DNA of 64,000 nucleotides from Cryphonectria parasitica EP155. Taxonomy: Eukaryota; Ascomycota; Sordariomycetes; Diaporthales; Cryphonectriaceae. Below are positions 11,011-24,214 of this stretch, piece by piece. Where the stretch lies: NCBI RefSeq assembly GCF_011745365.1, contig NW_024468914.1, positions 2,440,001-2,504,000 of the forward strand. The letters are read 5' to 3'. Under the pieces are notes generated by a model that was not told where the DNA came from, made no database searches, and was given only the letters and a program-made list of their open reading frames with translations. The number at the start of each line of letters is the position of its first letter. The first letter of the stretch is position 1. A program made the translations under genes and the position numbers.

Positions 11011-13247
11011 TCAGATCCCGCCACCACCACCGCCACCACCCGAGTTCCTCCCAAGGTCCCTCCTCACCCGCCAAACCTTGGACCCAGCAGCCCTCTTCTG
11101 GTTCCCACGCAACACCTCCGCCCACGGGATCCCCGTCGACCCAGCCTCCACCTCCGCCCCAACCGCGCCCTTCCCAGAAGCGCGGCTATAGTGATCCTCC
11201 GTGTACGCCCACGTAGGCGAGTCGAACTTCCCCGAGACCAGAACGATAGTCCTGCCGCTGAGCAGGTCAGGCGAGAGCGGCGTAGACAGGGCGAGGAGGC
11301 CGCGCGCGGTGTCGACGCCTCGGACGAGGGCGAGGCCGTGGCAGCGGGCGTACCTGGGGTCGAGAGGGGTGGCGTTGGCGCGGATGTAAGGGAGCTGTGC
11401 CTCTGCTGCCGTGCGTTGGACCACACCTGGACCGTCTGGCGCTGGGGGCGATGGAGGTATGCCGAAGGCCTTGGTCTCGTCCTCGACTTCTATGATGGCG
11501 AGGATGGTGCCGTCGATGGCCTCGGCCAGAAGCTCGGGCTGGGGCTGGTAGCCATAGCATGCGATGCCGAGAAGGCCGCTGTCTTCTCCAGCGGCGGTGT
11601 AGCTGACAAGTAATGGTGGCGCGGAGGTCAGGGGCTGGGCGTCCCAGTGCGTGCCGCCAGCTGCACCAGCACCAACCTCGGCGCTGATGTGGAAGTAGGA
11701 CATCGCCTGCATGTGGCGCAGGTGGAGGGCTGTTCTGGAGGTGTACTCGCTCGACTGCGAGGGGAGCGTTGTGAGGGGGGACCGGGTGCCGGCGGACCTG
11801 AGCCCTTCGACTGTGTCTTCGGGCCCGTCCTGTGACATGTACACGACCTCGGTCGGTCGAATCTCTGCTAACAAGTCCTGTAGCAGGATAAGGCCACTGC
11901 CTTGTATCCAACCTAGGGTGTTGATGATGAGTGGGTAGCCAGGGCAGGTCGACCGATAATGTGAGAACAGATCGAAGACACAGGCCTTGTAGTGCTCGAT
12001 ATTCGAGGCTGGCGTGACTGATGCTATGGCATGCGACCTGACGGTGCTATCTGGCTTTAGTAAAGGGTGACAGAAAGGTGGTGATAGGTTCGGCTCATCT
12101 AGCCTGACGAGCGAGATGGCACCAGGGGCTGAGAACTCAGGCTGTCCAGGGTCGATGTCCAGCACAGCGACGCCAGGCCAGACCCGCTCTTTGGTGCCGC
12201 CTCGGTGGGTAACGAGTCTGTTCGTCAGCATCCTCGAGAATGTCGATTTGCCCGAGGATTTAGGCCCGCAGACCATGAACACCGGGGCAGTCTCTCGGGT
12301 CGGCTTGACGAGCTCGGCAATCTTTCTGTTCCACTCGGGCGGCGACTTGAGGTCTTGGATCATGGCCTTTTTGGGTCCGTCGGCGGAGGTGCTGAGTACC
12401 TGCCACGTCTGGTTACGTTGCCCTCCCGAGGAGACTGGCTCATGCCATAGGCCACCGAAGAGAGGGGACAGCTTCTCCAGATTCCTCAGGTCAGCCGCTG
12501 CCGGGTGAGGGTGTAGCTCGAGAACCGACTTCTCAGAACATCGGAGCACGGGCAAGGCATGACAGTGTGGCGCGTGTACCCAGTGAATAGTTTCGGAGGG
12601 ATGAAGAGAGGCGCCGTATATGCTTGCCTCTCCACTTTTGACCTTGACGCCGTAACTCCCGAGGATAACCAGGCGCTGCTATTCTGTCAGCCTGGGGAAG
12701 ACAAACACGAAAGGGATGGATGATGGTCATGAACCTCCACCTACTTACTTCGCTACTATCCGAGAACTTCAGTATGGCAGTTCCATCGGCCCTCCTCTGA
12801 CAATTATTCTTGCTCAAAATGGTTGAAGAGAGCTGGATGACCCTTCTCTTAGGAGGCTCATCTACCGGCTCATCAATCTCAAGTTCCTCCTCTTCTACAG
12901 TGCCAGAATCTCCAAGGAGCACCTGTTCAGTGGTGCGCATAATGTCCTTCCTCATGGGCCCTTGACCTGCACTTTTGACTTTTGAGCCTCCCCTTTTTGG
13001 GGTGGACTGTCCAGAACTGCTCAGCCCATCCTCAGCTGAAGTGCTCTCAACATTTTCTGATGCAACAGATGTATTTCCAGAGGCCTGCCTCTCGAGCAAC
13101 CTTCTGCGAAGAGCTGCAGCACTCAACACTAGAAAGTAATGATTCTTCTTCTTAGCCAGTCTTCTTTTGAAGAGGGATCTACTGGACAATCATCTTACTC
13201 TGTGTGCCCTGGCCAACATCCAGCTTCCTCCTCTTGCTGGCAGACAT
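11011..13247 (-). CDS. GRC3: Polynucleotide 5'-hydroxyl kinase Grc3
   Basis: Three exons: 13199-13247, 12749-13128 and 11011-12675; introns of 70 and 73 bases (GTAAGA...TAG and GTAAGT...GCTGAC...CAG) give 697 residues. Grc3 is the Clp1-family RNA kinase that, with Las1, processes ITS2 of pre-rRNA and also aids Pol I termination. The start MSASKRRKLDVGQG carries a basic nuclear-type signal typical of fungal Grc3. The N-terminal domain includes RLVILGSYGVKV and HWVHAPHCHALPVL. Walker A is CGPKSSGKST at about residues 279-288, and VLDIDPGQPEFSAPG is the conserved kinase signature. The C-terminal domain ends in a Gly run (nine Gly before the last Ile). It shares a divergent promoter with RPA34. 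The first exon is too small to find by open-frame search alone. Confidence 0.9.
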
Positions 13248-13891
13248 GTTCAATGGGTGAAGATTCGTGGCAGGGTGGAGTTCTTTCAGCAAAGTGTCAC
13301 TATAATGGTAGTGGTAGTACTAGTAGTGCGAGGTCTGTTCCAGTGATGTGATGTGCATCTTGAAAGCAGTCCTTCACGCCTGCAGGGGTGCAATTCTAGT
13401 GGAGCCCAGCATGTCTGTACCCTGTTGAGAGTCCCTGCCATCAGCCCCGCTGCCCAATCGATAAGCTCAATTCTAGTCTGCTACCCCACGCTGACCCTGG
13501 CCGGGTTCAGTTTGGAGACGCGATCAGAAAAAGAAGCTTTCGAGAAGAAAATTCGAGCCAAACTTGGACCAAAAAGCTCATATGCGCGCCGCTGCTGTTG
13601 CTGTTGCTGACAGCTAGGCGCCTCCCTTCTTTTTCCCTCCAACAACGCAATCCTAGCCAGCTTCCTCATTTCTCTGTCTTTGCCCATCTTCTTCTAATAA
13701 TACTGCTGTTGTGCTGTGCTCTCCAATAGCAAGAACATCGCATATTTTCTTTTTGCGTTCACCTGCAACCAGACTGTTGCGACGCGTCGGACAAAGCGCG
13801 TCGCCACTATTCATCTGAACACACAAATCTCCATCGTCGACTCCTCTCCATCCTCTTCCTCGATACCTAGCCATCCTTCAATTGCTCCATC
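13248..13891. promoter_or_regulatory. Bidirectional promoter, GRC3 / RPA34
   Basis: 644 bases separate the start codons of two divergent genes that both serve rRNA production. The interval has pyrimidine-rich stretches near 13620-13700 and 13850-13890, the latter just before the RPA34 start. I looked for PAC-like (GATGAG) and RRPE-like (AAAATTTT) motifs by eye and did not find clear copies. Confidence 0.55.
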
Positions 13892-16039
13892 ATGGCTGGC
13901 TCTTCCAAGGTTCTAGGTGGAAGTCTTCGTGCCCATGCTTCCAACACCAGCAAGGCCAAGTCTACCAATACCTTAGGCTACGTCAAGCCGACCGGGCCCA
14001 AGATCAACCCCAAGACGGTCGTCGGTGACGATAGCGACTCTGATAGCAACTCTAGCAGCGACGACGACTCCAGTTCCGACGATGTCGCTGCCGAGTCCTC
14101 TGCCGACTTCCAGAAACGGCTCTCTCAGCAGACACCGTCCTCCCAGAACAAGACCAACAGCGCAAAGTCCAAGGATAGCCTTCTGGCTCAGAAGACTTCG
14201 ATTCCTGCCAAGAGCCCCACTGTGAATGGTCTTGCGACCTCGGTCGAGAAACACTTGTCGAAGAAAAAGTTGAAGAAAGAGGCGACCTCGTCGAGCTCAG
14301 AGGCCATCAGCGACAGCGAGGAGGATGAGTCGAGCAGTGACGAGAAGGCCAAGTCATCGAGCGCGAAGGGAAAGCAGGTCACGAAGAAGAATAAGTCTGA
14401 TTCGGAATCAGGCTCAGAGGAGGAAACCTCCAGCAGCGGCGAGAGCGACAGTGACGAAGCGAATAAGCCCGCACTACAGACCGCCTCACCATCTGCAAAG
14501 AAGACCAAGCCGTTGGTCAAGAAGGAGCTTACATCGGAGTCCGAGTCTAGCTCATCAGAAAGCGACAGCGAAGGTGAGGAGGACAGTGAGGACTCTGCGC
14601 AGCAGATCCAGAAGCAGATTCAGAACGACGTCAAGACTGCCAAGTCTCAATCCTCCAAGGCCCCTGCTCCAACTGCGCCGGAGAAACCCAGCAAGAAGAA
14701 GGCTAAGCGCGCTGAACCCCAGGCCGATGGCGATGTCGAGATGATGGATCAGTCAATGGCTCTGACAAACGGTGGCAATCCCACGCAGGTGTAAGTGCAG
14801 CTTGCTACTCCTCACGATCCCACTCACATGGCTGACAGTCAATTCCAGTGGCGATGTGCCCGAATTTGTGGCGCCTGACTTCCACCTGCGCAAGCTTGAT
14901 GGATTGGTTAATGCTTCAGACGTTGCCAGCTTCTTCTCCAAGGCCCAGACAGAAGGCAAGCAGGTCTGGTACATCACCGCGCCAGCCTCACTGCCCGTCA
15001 CTGTTGTCCAAGACTTGACCATTCCCATGGACAAGGCTCAGAGTGGCTTGCCAGTCCTATCGCACAACGGCGACGACTACCGCATGGCTTTTGATAACCC
15101 TGATGCTTCTTCCTCGTTCCGGCTCCTCATCCCCAACAAACAGGGCGAGGAGTACTCATTACGTGAGCTTTTCCGTTCTGTTTAGGAACGACTTGAAACT
15201 GGATGCTGACCTATTATATCACCACAGTGGAACGACCAGTCCAACAGACCATACACTTCACCCGCAGCGAAACCTTCCCACCTGGCGGTCCCGCCAGCGT
15301 CACCACTACTCAGACGGTCGCTACCACTAAACAAGCGCGTCCTCAGCCAGAGGGTCTCCGCGCTCGCTACACTCCCCTAGGCGTGCCCGCCCCCAAACCC
15401 AGCATCGCGGCTCCGGCCCCAACCAAGAAGGCCCAGGCAAAGGCCGCAGCGCAGGAATCAGGTACCCCCAGCACGAGCTCCAAGAAGAAGCGCAAGCACA
15501 GAGATGACGGTGAGGACGGACCCACCGCGACTGCTTCTATCACTACCCCATCCGTCTCGAGGGACGCCTCCGGTGCCACCGGCAAGAAGAAGAACAACCC
15601 AGCTGAGAAGTCCAACAAGAAGCAGAAGACAAGTAGCGACAATAACACGGCTCGAAAGGTCACGCCTGTGCCTATCCCCGCCATGCCCAACAGCAGCCGG
15701 TCCAGCTCGATCCCCTCGGCGAGCCAGCCGGTCGGGCGATCCAGATCGTCCGTGTCGCCTGGTGCTGCCCTTCCCGCCACGCAGATACCTACCGGCAAGC
15801 AGACACCCGTTCCTGTCCCCGCGTTTAACCAGCCCACCGGCACTGGTAAAGCAGGCCTGACTACCTCCTCGGTTCAGGTGACCAAAGAGGACGATGGGCA
15901 GCAGAAGAAACAGGACAAGGAGAGGAAGAAGGCCGAGAAGGCGGCTGCCAAGGCTGCCGCGAAGGCTGCTAAGAGCCCGAAGAAAGTCACCCAGGTGCTT
16001 CCGCCCCGCTTTGACTCCCGTGGCCAGCCTATTCACTGA
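13892..16039 (+). CDS. RPA34: RNA polymerase I subunit Rpa34 (A34.5)-like
   Basis: Exons 13892-14790, 14849-15162 and 15228-16039 (introns of 58 and 65 bases, both with GCTGAC branch sites) give 674 residues. Rpa34 forms the TFIIF-like Rpa49/Rpa34 heterodimer of RNA polymerase I in the nucleolus. The A34.5-type domain starts at about residue 301 (VPEFVAPDFHLRKL, then WYITAPASLPVTVVQDLTIP and MAFDNPDASSSFRLLIPN, and after intron 2 TRSETFPPGG). It is preceded by ~300 residues of Ser/Asp/Glu and Lys-rich low complexity resembling nucleolar Srp40-type sequence, and followed by a long Lys/Ser/Pro-rich tail ending in a Lys/Ala run. The domain occupies a small part of the protein, which is much longer than yeast Rpa34 (233 residues). 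Assignment rests on the central domain. Confidence 0.83.
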
Positions 16040-18306
16040 AAAGGATGATGGAACTTGAGTGAGGCCATATTGGTGGATTTGTTTGTCATGGTTTTGTGGA
16101 TACCCGTCACTTGGAATTACCACTGGGTTTCATAGTGACATGCAGGACCATGTGTAGGCAAACATGATGGGCTAGGCCTATTTAATTTTGAGCCCTTTTT
16201 CTTTTTCCCCCCATCAAAGCAACTACTCTTGATCGATCAAGCGAAGCCAACATCTTCCCATTCTCTGGGGGTATGTGAGATCTTGGCCAGGGTATCACTC
16301 ACATGTCTGCCTTGTCTACATGTGCACCTGTTTGGGTGGCTACTTTCAAGCTTTTCCACATACAGGCTCGTGATTCTCTTTTGGCCTTGCATCTCTCCAG
16401 ATTATGGCATTGTCGTGCATGTTGGGGGTTCCTTCTTTTCTTTTCTTTTCTTTTTCCTTCTCGGAGCCTTGGGCATACTAAGAGCGCGAAGGAGGTTTCA
16501 TATGGAAAGGCATGGCGTCGTTTGGGATAATGATTTTTTTTGCGGGTCAATCTTTGGTCACCGTGCCGACTTCATACCGTGGCTTGGAATTGAGGATTAT
16601 CAAAGGGGGGGTTTCAAGGAGAAGGTTTTCGTTGGTTTAGATAATCTAATGCGGGCATTCAGGAGGGGGTTCCCTCTTGTTCTAATGTCGCAGCCTTCTC
16701 TACTGTATTGTATTGTACATCATCGGTCAATCGGTCAATCGGTCGATCTTGGTTCGGAGACAGAGAGCAGGAAACAAGACAATTGAACACAAAATTCAGA
16801 TGAATTTGGTTATATCATATGGAAGACCGGAAGAAGAAGAAGAACAGACTGGGGGAGGGGCCCAACTTCTACGAGAAGATTATCCCTTATCTTCTAGCCC
16901 TTTCTTCGCTTTACAAGCAATTCAAGCCCTGCCATCCAACCGGAGATCATCCCATAGATCCTCCAGAACCGCGCACCCCCCCCCCCCCCTTTTTCTTTCT
17001 CTTCTACCTTTTTCATGATTTATTTATTCTTCCTTTTCCTTTTCCTTTCTTCGTCCAGGCTCCCTCGCAGACCCCCAAGACAAAAATCCTAATAAGCGCG
17101 CGCCGCACGCCCACAACTACTGAAACGAGAATCGCTTCCAGCCGCGCCGCAAACCGGGCTGGAGAAACCCCACACACGCCGAGACGAACTAGAGCAAGAG
17201 CCGGATGAGCGAGCATCGCTTCGTTCCGACTTTTGCTGACTTATTTCTTGTGCATGGGCTGAGTCCGAAGGGGTGATTGCGGTTTTCGCATTTCAGTGGG
17301 GGAATGCGGGATATCATAAATATATGTATATATTCATACGTACGTTCTCATTTTGTCGCTTGTTCTTGTCTCATCTGCTCACCTCTCCTCAACTTTCTTC
17401 CCTTGTTTCAAACAAGCTCATCCACCAAGAAAAGCACAAATTTCAAACCGGTTGAATGTTCTCATTCGTTCATCGCATTATTAAACTGCTTCAGAGCCTA
17501 TTATTACTACTACATGACCACCCGAAAACATCCAGGCATGTATGTGTTTGCCTGTTGCTGCGGCCCTTCTTATACAGAAGAAACACGTCGGTGCCACTAC
17601 AGATAAAACCCAGTTATGCAGATCCAAAACCCAGAGGTGTTTACTATGCATGATACACCCAAAGCCACCCTATCCATACCCACATGCCAACCCTGCGCTT
17701 CCATCCCTCCTTTCCCAATCATGTGTATCGTCTAATTTCGTTCCCATGGGTGTGTCGTGATGACGCCGTGCAAATGCTGCTTGTGGTATGGAAGGTGAAG
17801 ATTATATTAATAATGATAATAAAAGTTTTATGCACCAGGTCCGTGATCCTAGGGGTATCAAGAGGAACAGGTGAGAGTTTTCAGATGGATCGAGTTGCCG
17901 TTTCGAAAGATTGAGAGGAAGTTGATGTCGGGAAGTGACCACGCGGCGAGGCTTGGCCGCATACGTCAAGAAGATTGTGGCCAGCACGATGCCGGTTCGC
18001 AATGACCACGATCAGGGTGCTCACAGAAGATGTTCTCAACTGCCATCGACAATCGTTTCCTCGGTTCCTTTCCGGTACCAGGGCCATGAGGCTGAAGAAG
18101 GTGGTGGTGGTGGTGGTGGTGGTACCCCCGCGAACTCAATCCTGGTTGGTTGCCAAGCAATCACGTCTGACAAGCCCGCCAAGATTTGGTTGGTCTAGTC
18201 AGGATGCTCGAGCTAGAGCACACAGCACAGCCGGCTCGGGAGGATTACTTCCTTGCAATGGTGGTGGTTGTTGGTGTGATATGACCGTCCCTGGGACCGG
18301 CCCTCC
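16040..18306. other. Convergent intergenic region, RPA34 / AUR1
   Basis: 2.27 kb between convergent genes. It holds CT-rich stretches (16430-16460, 16985-17055), a C run at about 16978-16990, and a GGT tandem tract at 18099. I see no supported gene; the longest open frames have no domain-like content. Confidence 0.45.
18099..18123. repeat. (GGT)n microsatellite
   Basis: About eight uninterrupted GGT units, in the 3' flank of AUR1 outside any supported coding sequence. Confidence 0.85.
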
Positions 18307-19822
18307 TCACCTGACAACGACGACCTCACTGAGCTCGCTCTCTCTCGCCGGCGCCCTCTCGGCGCCCTCCCACATCAGCTGGCCGTCGAGACCCATCGGG
18401 ATGGTGACGTGCGCGAACTCGCCATCGGGTGTGCTGGGGCTCAGCAGCGTCGGAGAGGTGGTGCTCGTCCTGGGCGAGCTCGAGGCAGAGAAGCTCGAGC
18501 TGCTCCCAATGGTCCACTCATCCTCGTCCTCGCGCTGCTCCAGCAGGCCCAGGCTGTACCCCTCACCGTCCGCCTTGCCAACGAGACCGTACTCCTCGTC
18601 GAGGTTCCGCGGCTTGTCGCCGATCTCGACGAACTCATAGGCCCAGCGATTCTTCTTGTCGGGCTGCTGGCGTGGCAGATACCTGGCACGGGCAATCGTG
18701 TAGACCCCAGTGGACATCAGGCTCCCGGCAACGAGGTCGATGGCGTAGTGGTGGTTCAGGTACATGGTGGCCCACCACAACCAGCCAACGTAGAAGATGA
18801 AGAGCGGGCGCAGTTTCGGGAAGCAGAAGCTCATGAAGAGGGCCTCCAGGGTGGCGTTGGCGGCGTGGAGGCTGGGGAAGGCGCCAAAGGGCATGGGCGC
18901 GGTGGTGAAGCTCGTGGTGTACATGTCAACGCCCAGCAGCTTGTCAATGCGGGCGAGGCCAGCGGGAGAACCCGACATCCCGTAGTGTGCGGGCTCGAGG
19001 CCGTGTTCCTTCTCGTACCAGGGCGGCGTGCAAGGGAACACGAGCGAGAGGGTGACACCAGCCAGGCACAACCACCCGAAGGAGCGGGCGAAGACCGGTG
19101 TCGTCTTGGGCGCGGCAAAGATGAAGGTGGTGACAGAGACCACGGCAGGTCCGCCAAAGTGGCCAATGCCGTAGGGCAGCCATGCGAGCAGGTCGAGGAC
19201 GGCGTGGGTGTGGGCGGAGAGGATGTTAGAGATGTTGGCGCCGTACAGGACATTCTCGAGGGCCGGGAGGACCTTGACCCAGATATGGGGGCGGTACTGG
19301 ACGGGAATGAAGCTATGGGGCATCTGGTCAGTTCAACCTCACACCACCACTGACACGCAACAGGACAGGAAAACACAGAACGTACCGGCTGCAGAAGAAG
19401 TAGAGGAGGTAGATCCATATGGGCATGGACGGGAGGAAGAATTGTCTTGTTGCAGGCATCAAACACACGAACACGGAGACCAGCGGGATGGCAATCTTGA
19501 CGAGTATCGGCATGGGCGCTATGATGAGCGAGAAGAGCATGAAGCCTGCCAGGGCGGGGTACTGGATGTCCAACCACCCCCATCTGTGTCGTTGTATGGC
19601 GCGCACTCCGTCCATGGGGTTGAACGAGGTCTGCATCCTCGTGAGGCTCGTCGGCTCGTCATGATGCTTTCTCCTGGGCTTCCTGGACCGAGACCTCCTG
19701 CTGTCGCCGCCACCTGAACGGTACCTCTCTGGAATCTTGATCTTGAGGGCGCCGGGCCACTGCAGGTGTGGGATGTGCAGCTTCGGTTTGGCCTGTGGGG
19801 AGTAGTTGCTGAGGTCCTGCAT
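18307..19822 (-). CDS. AUR1: Inositol phosphorylceramide synthase catalytic subunit Aur1
   Basis: Exons 19386-19822 and 18307-19312 (intron of 73 bases, GTACGT...CTGAC...TAG) encode 480 residues. Aur1 transfers phosphoinositol from phosphatidylinositol to ceramide in the Golgi, an essential fungal sphingolipid step and the target of aureobasidin A. The splice restores the family block SRFIPVQYRPHIWVKVLPAL. The PAP2-like catalytic motifs are present: GAFPSLHAANAT at about 289-300 and HHYAIDLVAGS at about 333-343 (His and Asp expected in the active site). PCTPPWYE near 239 is also typical. Several membrane helices are evident (LAGFMLFSLIIAPMPILVK, FCFPKLRPLFIFYVGWLWW). The C-terminal ~110 residues are Ser/Thr/Glu-rich and probably cytosolic or luminal tail; yeast Aur1 is 401 residues, so the tail is longer here. 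Confidence 0.93.
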
Positions 19823-22800
19823 TCTGACAGATGCAGGACGCTTTGTGCTGTATGATGGTGCTGTTTTTCTATTTCAGAAGGCGATCGGCTGGCAGCTGCT
19901 AGAGAAACGTGTGTGGGCGCAATATCTATGTTGCCAACCCAGGTGCGTGGAGTCGTGTGTGTTGTGGTGATTTTGGTCGAGGATTGGATCGTCGTCGATG
20001 ACGCTATCATCTATCGCCTGGTTCTATATCATGTTCTGTCTGCAGATGACGCTGATGATTCGAAAACGGCCCCAGTGATGGGAGATAAGCAAGCACTGAG
20101 GCAGAAAAGATTAAGATTGTTTATCCCAAATGCTGATCAGAGCGCAGGCACGTTTTCCGTCCAAAAAAAAAAAGGAAATCCAAGTGCGATCGGAAAGAAT
20201 TTGTAATCGCCGTGTGAGTCGTGCCCGGGACCTCCGTAGTGGCTGACGAAAGGCACAGGCAAGGCCCAGGAACCAAATAAAATCAGCTGATGCTTAGCAC
20301 GCACGCAGGCACGCCCGACTGAGCAAGGAGGAAGAGGAATAGGAGCAAGGAATTTGAGAAGCTAGGGAGTTGAGGCAAGATTAAGTAACAGCCCGACAGC
20401 AGGTAGCAACGACGGCAATAGCGAGAAGGTAGGTGAGGGAGGTGGAAAAGGCCAAAACCAAAGCCAAAACCTGAGTCTGGGAACCTTGAAAACAGACGAG
20501 ATGATCGATAAAAGTATGAGAGGAAGGTCCAAGAAACGAAACGTATGTCGTGCTAGGATGCAGGAATACAAGCATCTTTAAGAGTCCCATGTACTTAAGA
20601 GAAGGCAACCATAAAAAAAAAATCCTGAAAATTCGGAGTAAAAAAAAAGAGAGAAAAAAACGGCTTCGTCGGGCCAACCCAAGTGTCCGAGAAGTCGCGA
20701 GATGATGGATAGCCTCTAAACAAAGCGGCCTAGGCCTAGCCCTTGTTGTGTGCTGTGCTTGTCTGGCTTGCCCGTGTGCTGTTCTTTTTTTTCCTCTTTT
20801 TTTCTCTCTTAGCGCCTATTTCCCGGCTTCCGTCCGAACAGATGCTTGCCATACTGTCATTGTTGCTTGGGTACCACTACTTTTGTGGTTGGCTCTGGGG
20901 CAAAGAGGGGGACCCCCTTGACGGGTACGTACCGCGAACAAGCCCTGCGGCTGATGACCCAGCGGTAGATCCCCACTGAAGAATAGGTGCCATGGTACCT
21001 TGGCAGGGAAATAACGAATGGGTATAGCAGCACTTTACTATGACAGTAGAACGCACTGCTATCGTCGATGTTTCTCCCCTCACCCATGCCATGCTCTGCC
21101 GATGTGGCAGGGATGTGCCAGGGAATAGCGTTTCAAGACCCATCCGCGCCTTCCGGTCTTTTCGCGCTTTCATCTACTCAAGCGATTCGACCCCCTTTCC
21201 TACCTCGTGCCTCTCTCCCTTACAGATCGATGTCTCACCTGACCCATGAACGCCCACTGACTGTATCAGATGGCCATCTGAGGCTCTGAAACCTTATCTT
21301 GCCCACCACCAATGATCACAAACATAAAGTGGTACGATACGGTCATATCTCCTCTTTTCTTCTCTTCGCTCTCGCTTTCCACGTGTCTAGCTCAGGACGC
21401 TAGAGAAGGAGAGAGAAATAATGCCCAGCTATCGAATATCTGCATTATCCTTAACTTTGTGCTACTATGCTGCTCTGTTACTATGTTGAGGCTGCTAGCA
21501 TGGCGCATAGACGCTCTGACGTCAAAACATCCATAATGATGGGCACTCGACAGTGCCGGGGTGCAACAGGTTGGTTCCTCAGCGCATGAGCCGCCTTGTG
21601 GCGCCTCTATCATTATCCCGGCACGCCTGGTGACGCCCACGACGCCTTGGATTACTTTTGTACCCTGCAACCACCACCAACGTGCACGGAAGCAACGGTG
21701 ATGACGCCTGTTGGAAGATGGATGCTATTCATGGTACTACTGTGATGCACACAATGTATCGCAACATCGCTCGAGATCGGCAGCAAGGGCACGATCCTTT
21801 GAGCTACTCACACCTGCCCCAGCATGCACAGATCCGGCTTGGGTGAACATCACCTGAACAGGTGGGGGCGGAAGAGAGGGGGGGGGCCTCCATGGAGACC
21901 TGGGCCTGTCCTGTCCTCGATCTGGGCGACCCCAAGATTATGTGGGTATGGCTCAAGTCATCGAGTTATGAGACCTTGGCAAACTCCCATCTCGACGTTT
22001 TGCTGTGTCGCCCTACTCTGCATAGCACATCGTAATATTTCGTCTCACACAGACCCTTCAAACTGCAGCCACCGGTCAGGCGTTCGTGGGGCTCTGGGAC
22101 CTGAAGATTCCCCTTATGCAGATACGACCGCCTCCCCCGCGAAACATAGCGCCAGCACCCACATGCGCAGAAACAGTATGCACATAAGACGAAACAGTCT
22201 CTGCAAGTCCCTTGAGACTCTAGATAGAGGCCCAGCCGGAATATCCAGAGCTTTTTTTTTTTTTTTTACATCCAACAGCCGGGCACTAATTGCAACGTAC
22301 CATAGCCAAATCCACTTCGTTCTGATCTGGCCACATGTCGAGTGTCTCTATGCTGATCTTCCTCACATCAATACTGAACAGCCCTCATCTGTTGCTATGA
22401 TTGCATGATGCTCTTGGCATCCGGGGATGCTTGTGACTGATCACGCCCGATCTCTCTTCTGTTCCAATCTTCAGTCGCGGGCGCAACAAGGGGGGCCATT
22501 ACTAACTCCGAACTCCATCCACCATTTCATTCTCACTCCTACCCGCTTACCCATCTGCTTGGGTACCGGTACACCGGCGCTTGTCATAGAACCACTCACA
22601 CAAGCAGGCCTAGGCCGCCCACGCACCCCGTCCTTGTCCAAGTGGCTACTCGCTGGTGCTCCTTACGTGCAGCCTGGAATTGGTTGGCTGATAGGACGAC
22701 ACCCGTCCAGACGGGTTCTCTTGTGTGAGATGCTGACAGCTGCATTCTCCGGACTATATTATCTGTAAAGGACAGGACAGGGGGAGTACATGATTGGACA

Positions 22801-23907
22801 CAAGAGGGGAGGATGGACTCGTCACACCTGCAGGCATCTGCAAGCTCATCAGGACCCAATCGACACCGCTCACAAAAAGAGGGCCCCACCATCATGAGAG
22901 AGAGGTGTGCCACAGGAAGAGCATGGTTCTACTATTGAGATGACAGAACTGACCAAAGTACCATGTTTGTCAGGCAAGCAACAACAAAGTGCTCCGGGGC
23001 TGCAGTGTGGGTTCGATTTTTGTCAGCTGGTTCGGTTTTGTCCGCTAGCGGTTGCGGGTCGGGTAGCCTAAGTATGGTACTAGGATTTATTGATTCGTAC
23101 ACCCGCAAGTGGGCCCCGTCTATCTGTCTGTCTGCCTTGTCTATTTTTCGAGCCTTGTTCGTTCGCGTATTCGGTACAATGGGAGAAAGGATTCAGAAGA
23201 GAGAGAAAAGACAAGACGCGAAGACAGGAAGACAGAAAGAGAGGGATAAATGGGGCAAAGGGGGGGGGTGGCGCGGAGGAAAGCAAAATGTTTTCCATTT
23301 TCCATTACTGACATGGCCCGCAATTCGTCAACAAGGGGTACAGCTCTGGACCCAGCAGATCGGCCTAGGTATTCAGTGTTCTACAAGCTTTACCGAGAAA
23401 TTGGATCTCCATCTTGTCGGTACCCAACAAAAGTAGCAGAAATCCGCTGGGGCTTTTTGGGGGGGGGGTGGCCGAAGGGCTAGATCATCATCAGCAAGAG
23501 AATTTGCTGTCCAATCAACGTCTCGGCGCCGAGACCGAGAGCGAACAGGCGGCCAAAGACCATTTCTTATTCAAAATCATTCAAGAGGCTTTGCCAACGA
23601 ACCCTGAAAGCCTTATCACCCTGGGGGCCTTGCGGGGCGGCGGACTCGGTGGGGTCCTGGCAAGACTGCGAGGACGAGAAGAACAGAGAAATCGCACGTC
23701 GCGCTCGCAACACAGGGTCGCGTGCCTCCCCCCCCCTCCTCTTCCGAACCAGACTTTTGCTTTTCAAAGTGACCGCCGTTTTGCATTTTTGTGCTCAGAG
23801 AGGCCACACACGACAGCCTTTTTGGACCCCACCTTAACCACAACGACACCCACCTGGTTGTCGAGAAGGCCAGTGCGTGCATGCATGCAATGTAACGCCG
23901 CGAGACA

Positions 23908-23928
23908 CTGCTGCTGCTGCTGCTGCTG
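23908..23928. repeat. (CTG)7 microsatellite
   Basis: Seven perfect CTG units in the gene-free interval upstream of AUR1. Confidence 0.85.
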
Positions 23929-24198
23929 CATCTGCTGTGGAGGGGGGTGGAGGGACGATTCAGAACGGCAGAGGGACACGCGACTAGCTCACGCCACCAC
24001 CACCGGATGGCTCGGGCGCATGCGGCTGTCAAGTAATGATCCTCCTATTCGGAAGAGTCGGGGCTCTTTGTTTTTCCCTTTCTTTTCCTGCTTGGCTTAC
24101 TCCTTATGCTACACTACCAACATCAACGGCTCGAAGTATTTGCGGAGGATTTGTATTTATTATCGATCCTTTTCAACATCTCAATGCAAGCAAGGTGT

Positions 24199-24214
24199 AC
24201 ACACACACACACAC
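24199..24214. repeat. (AC)8 microsatellite
   Basis: Eight AC dinucleotides in the gene-free interval. Confidence 0.85.
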
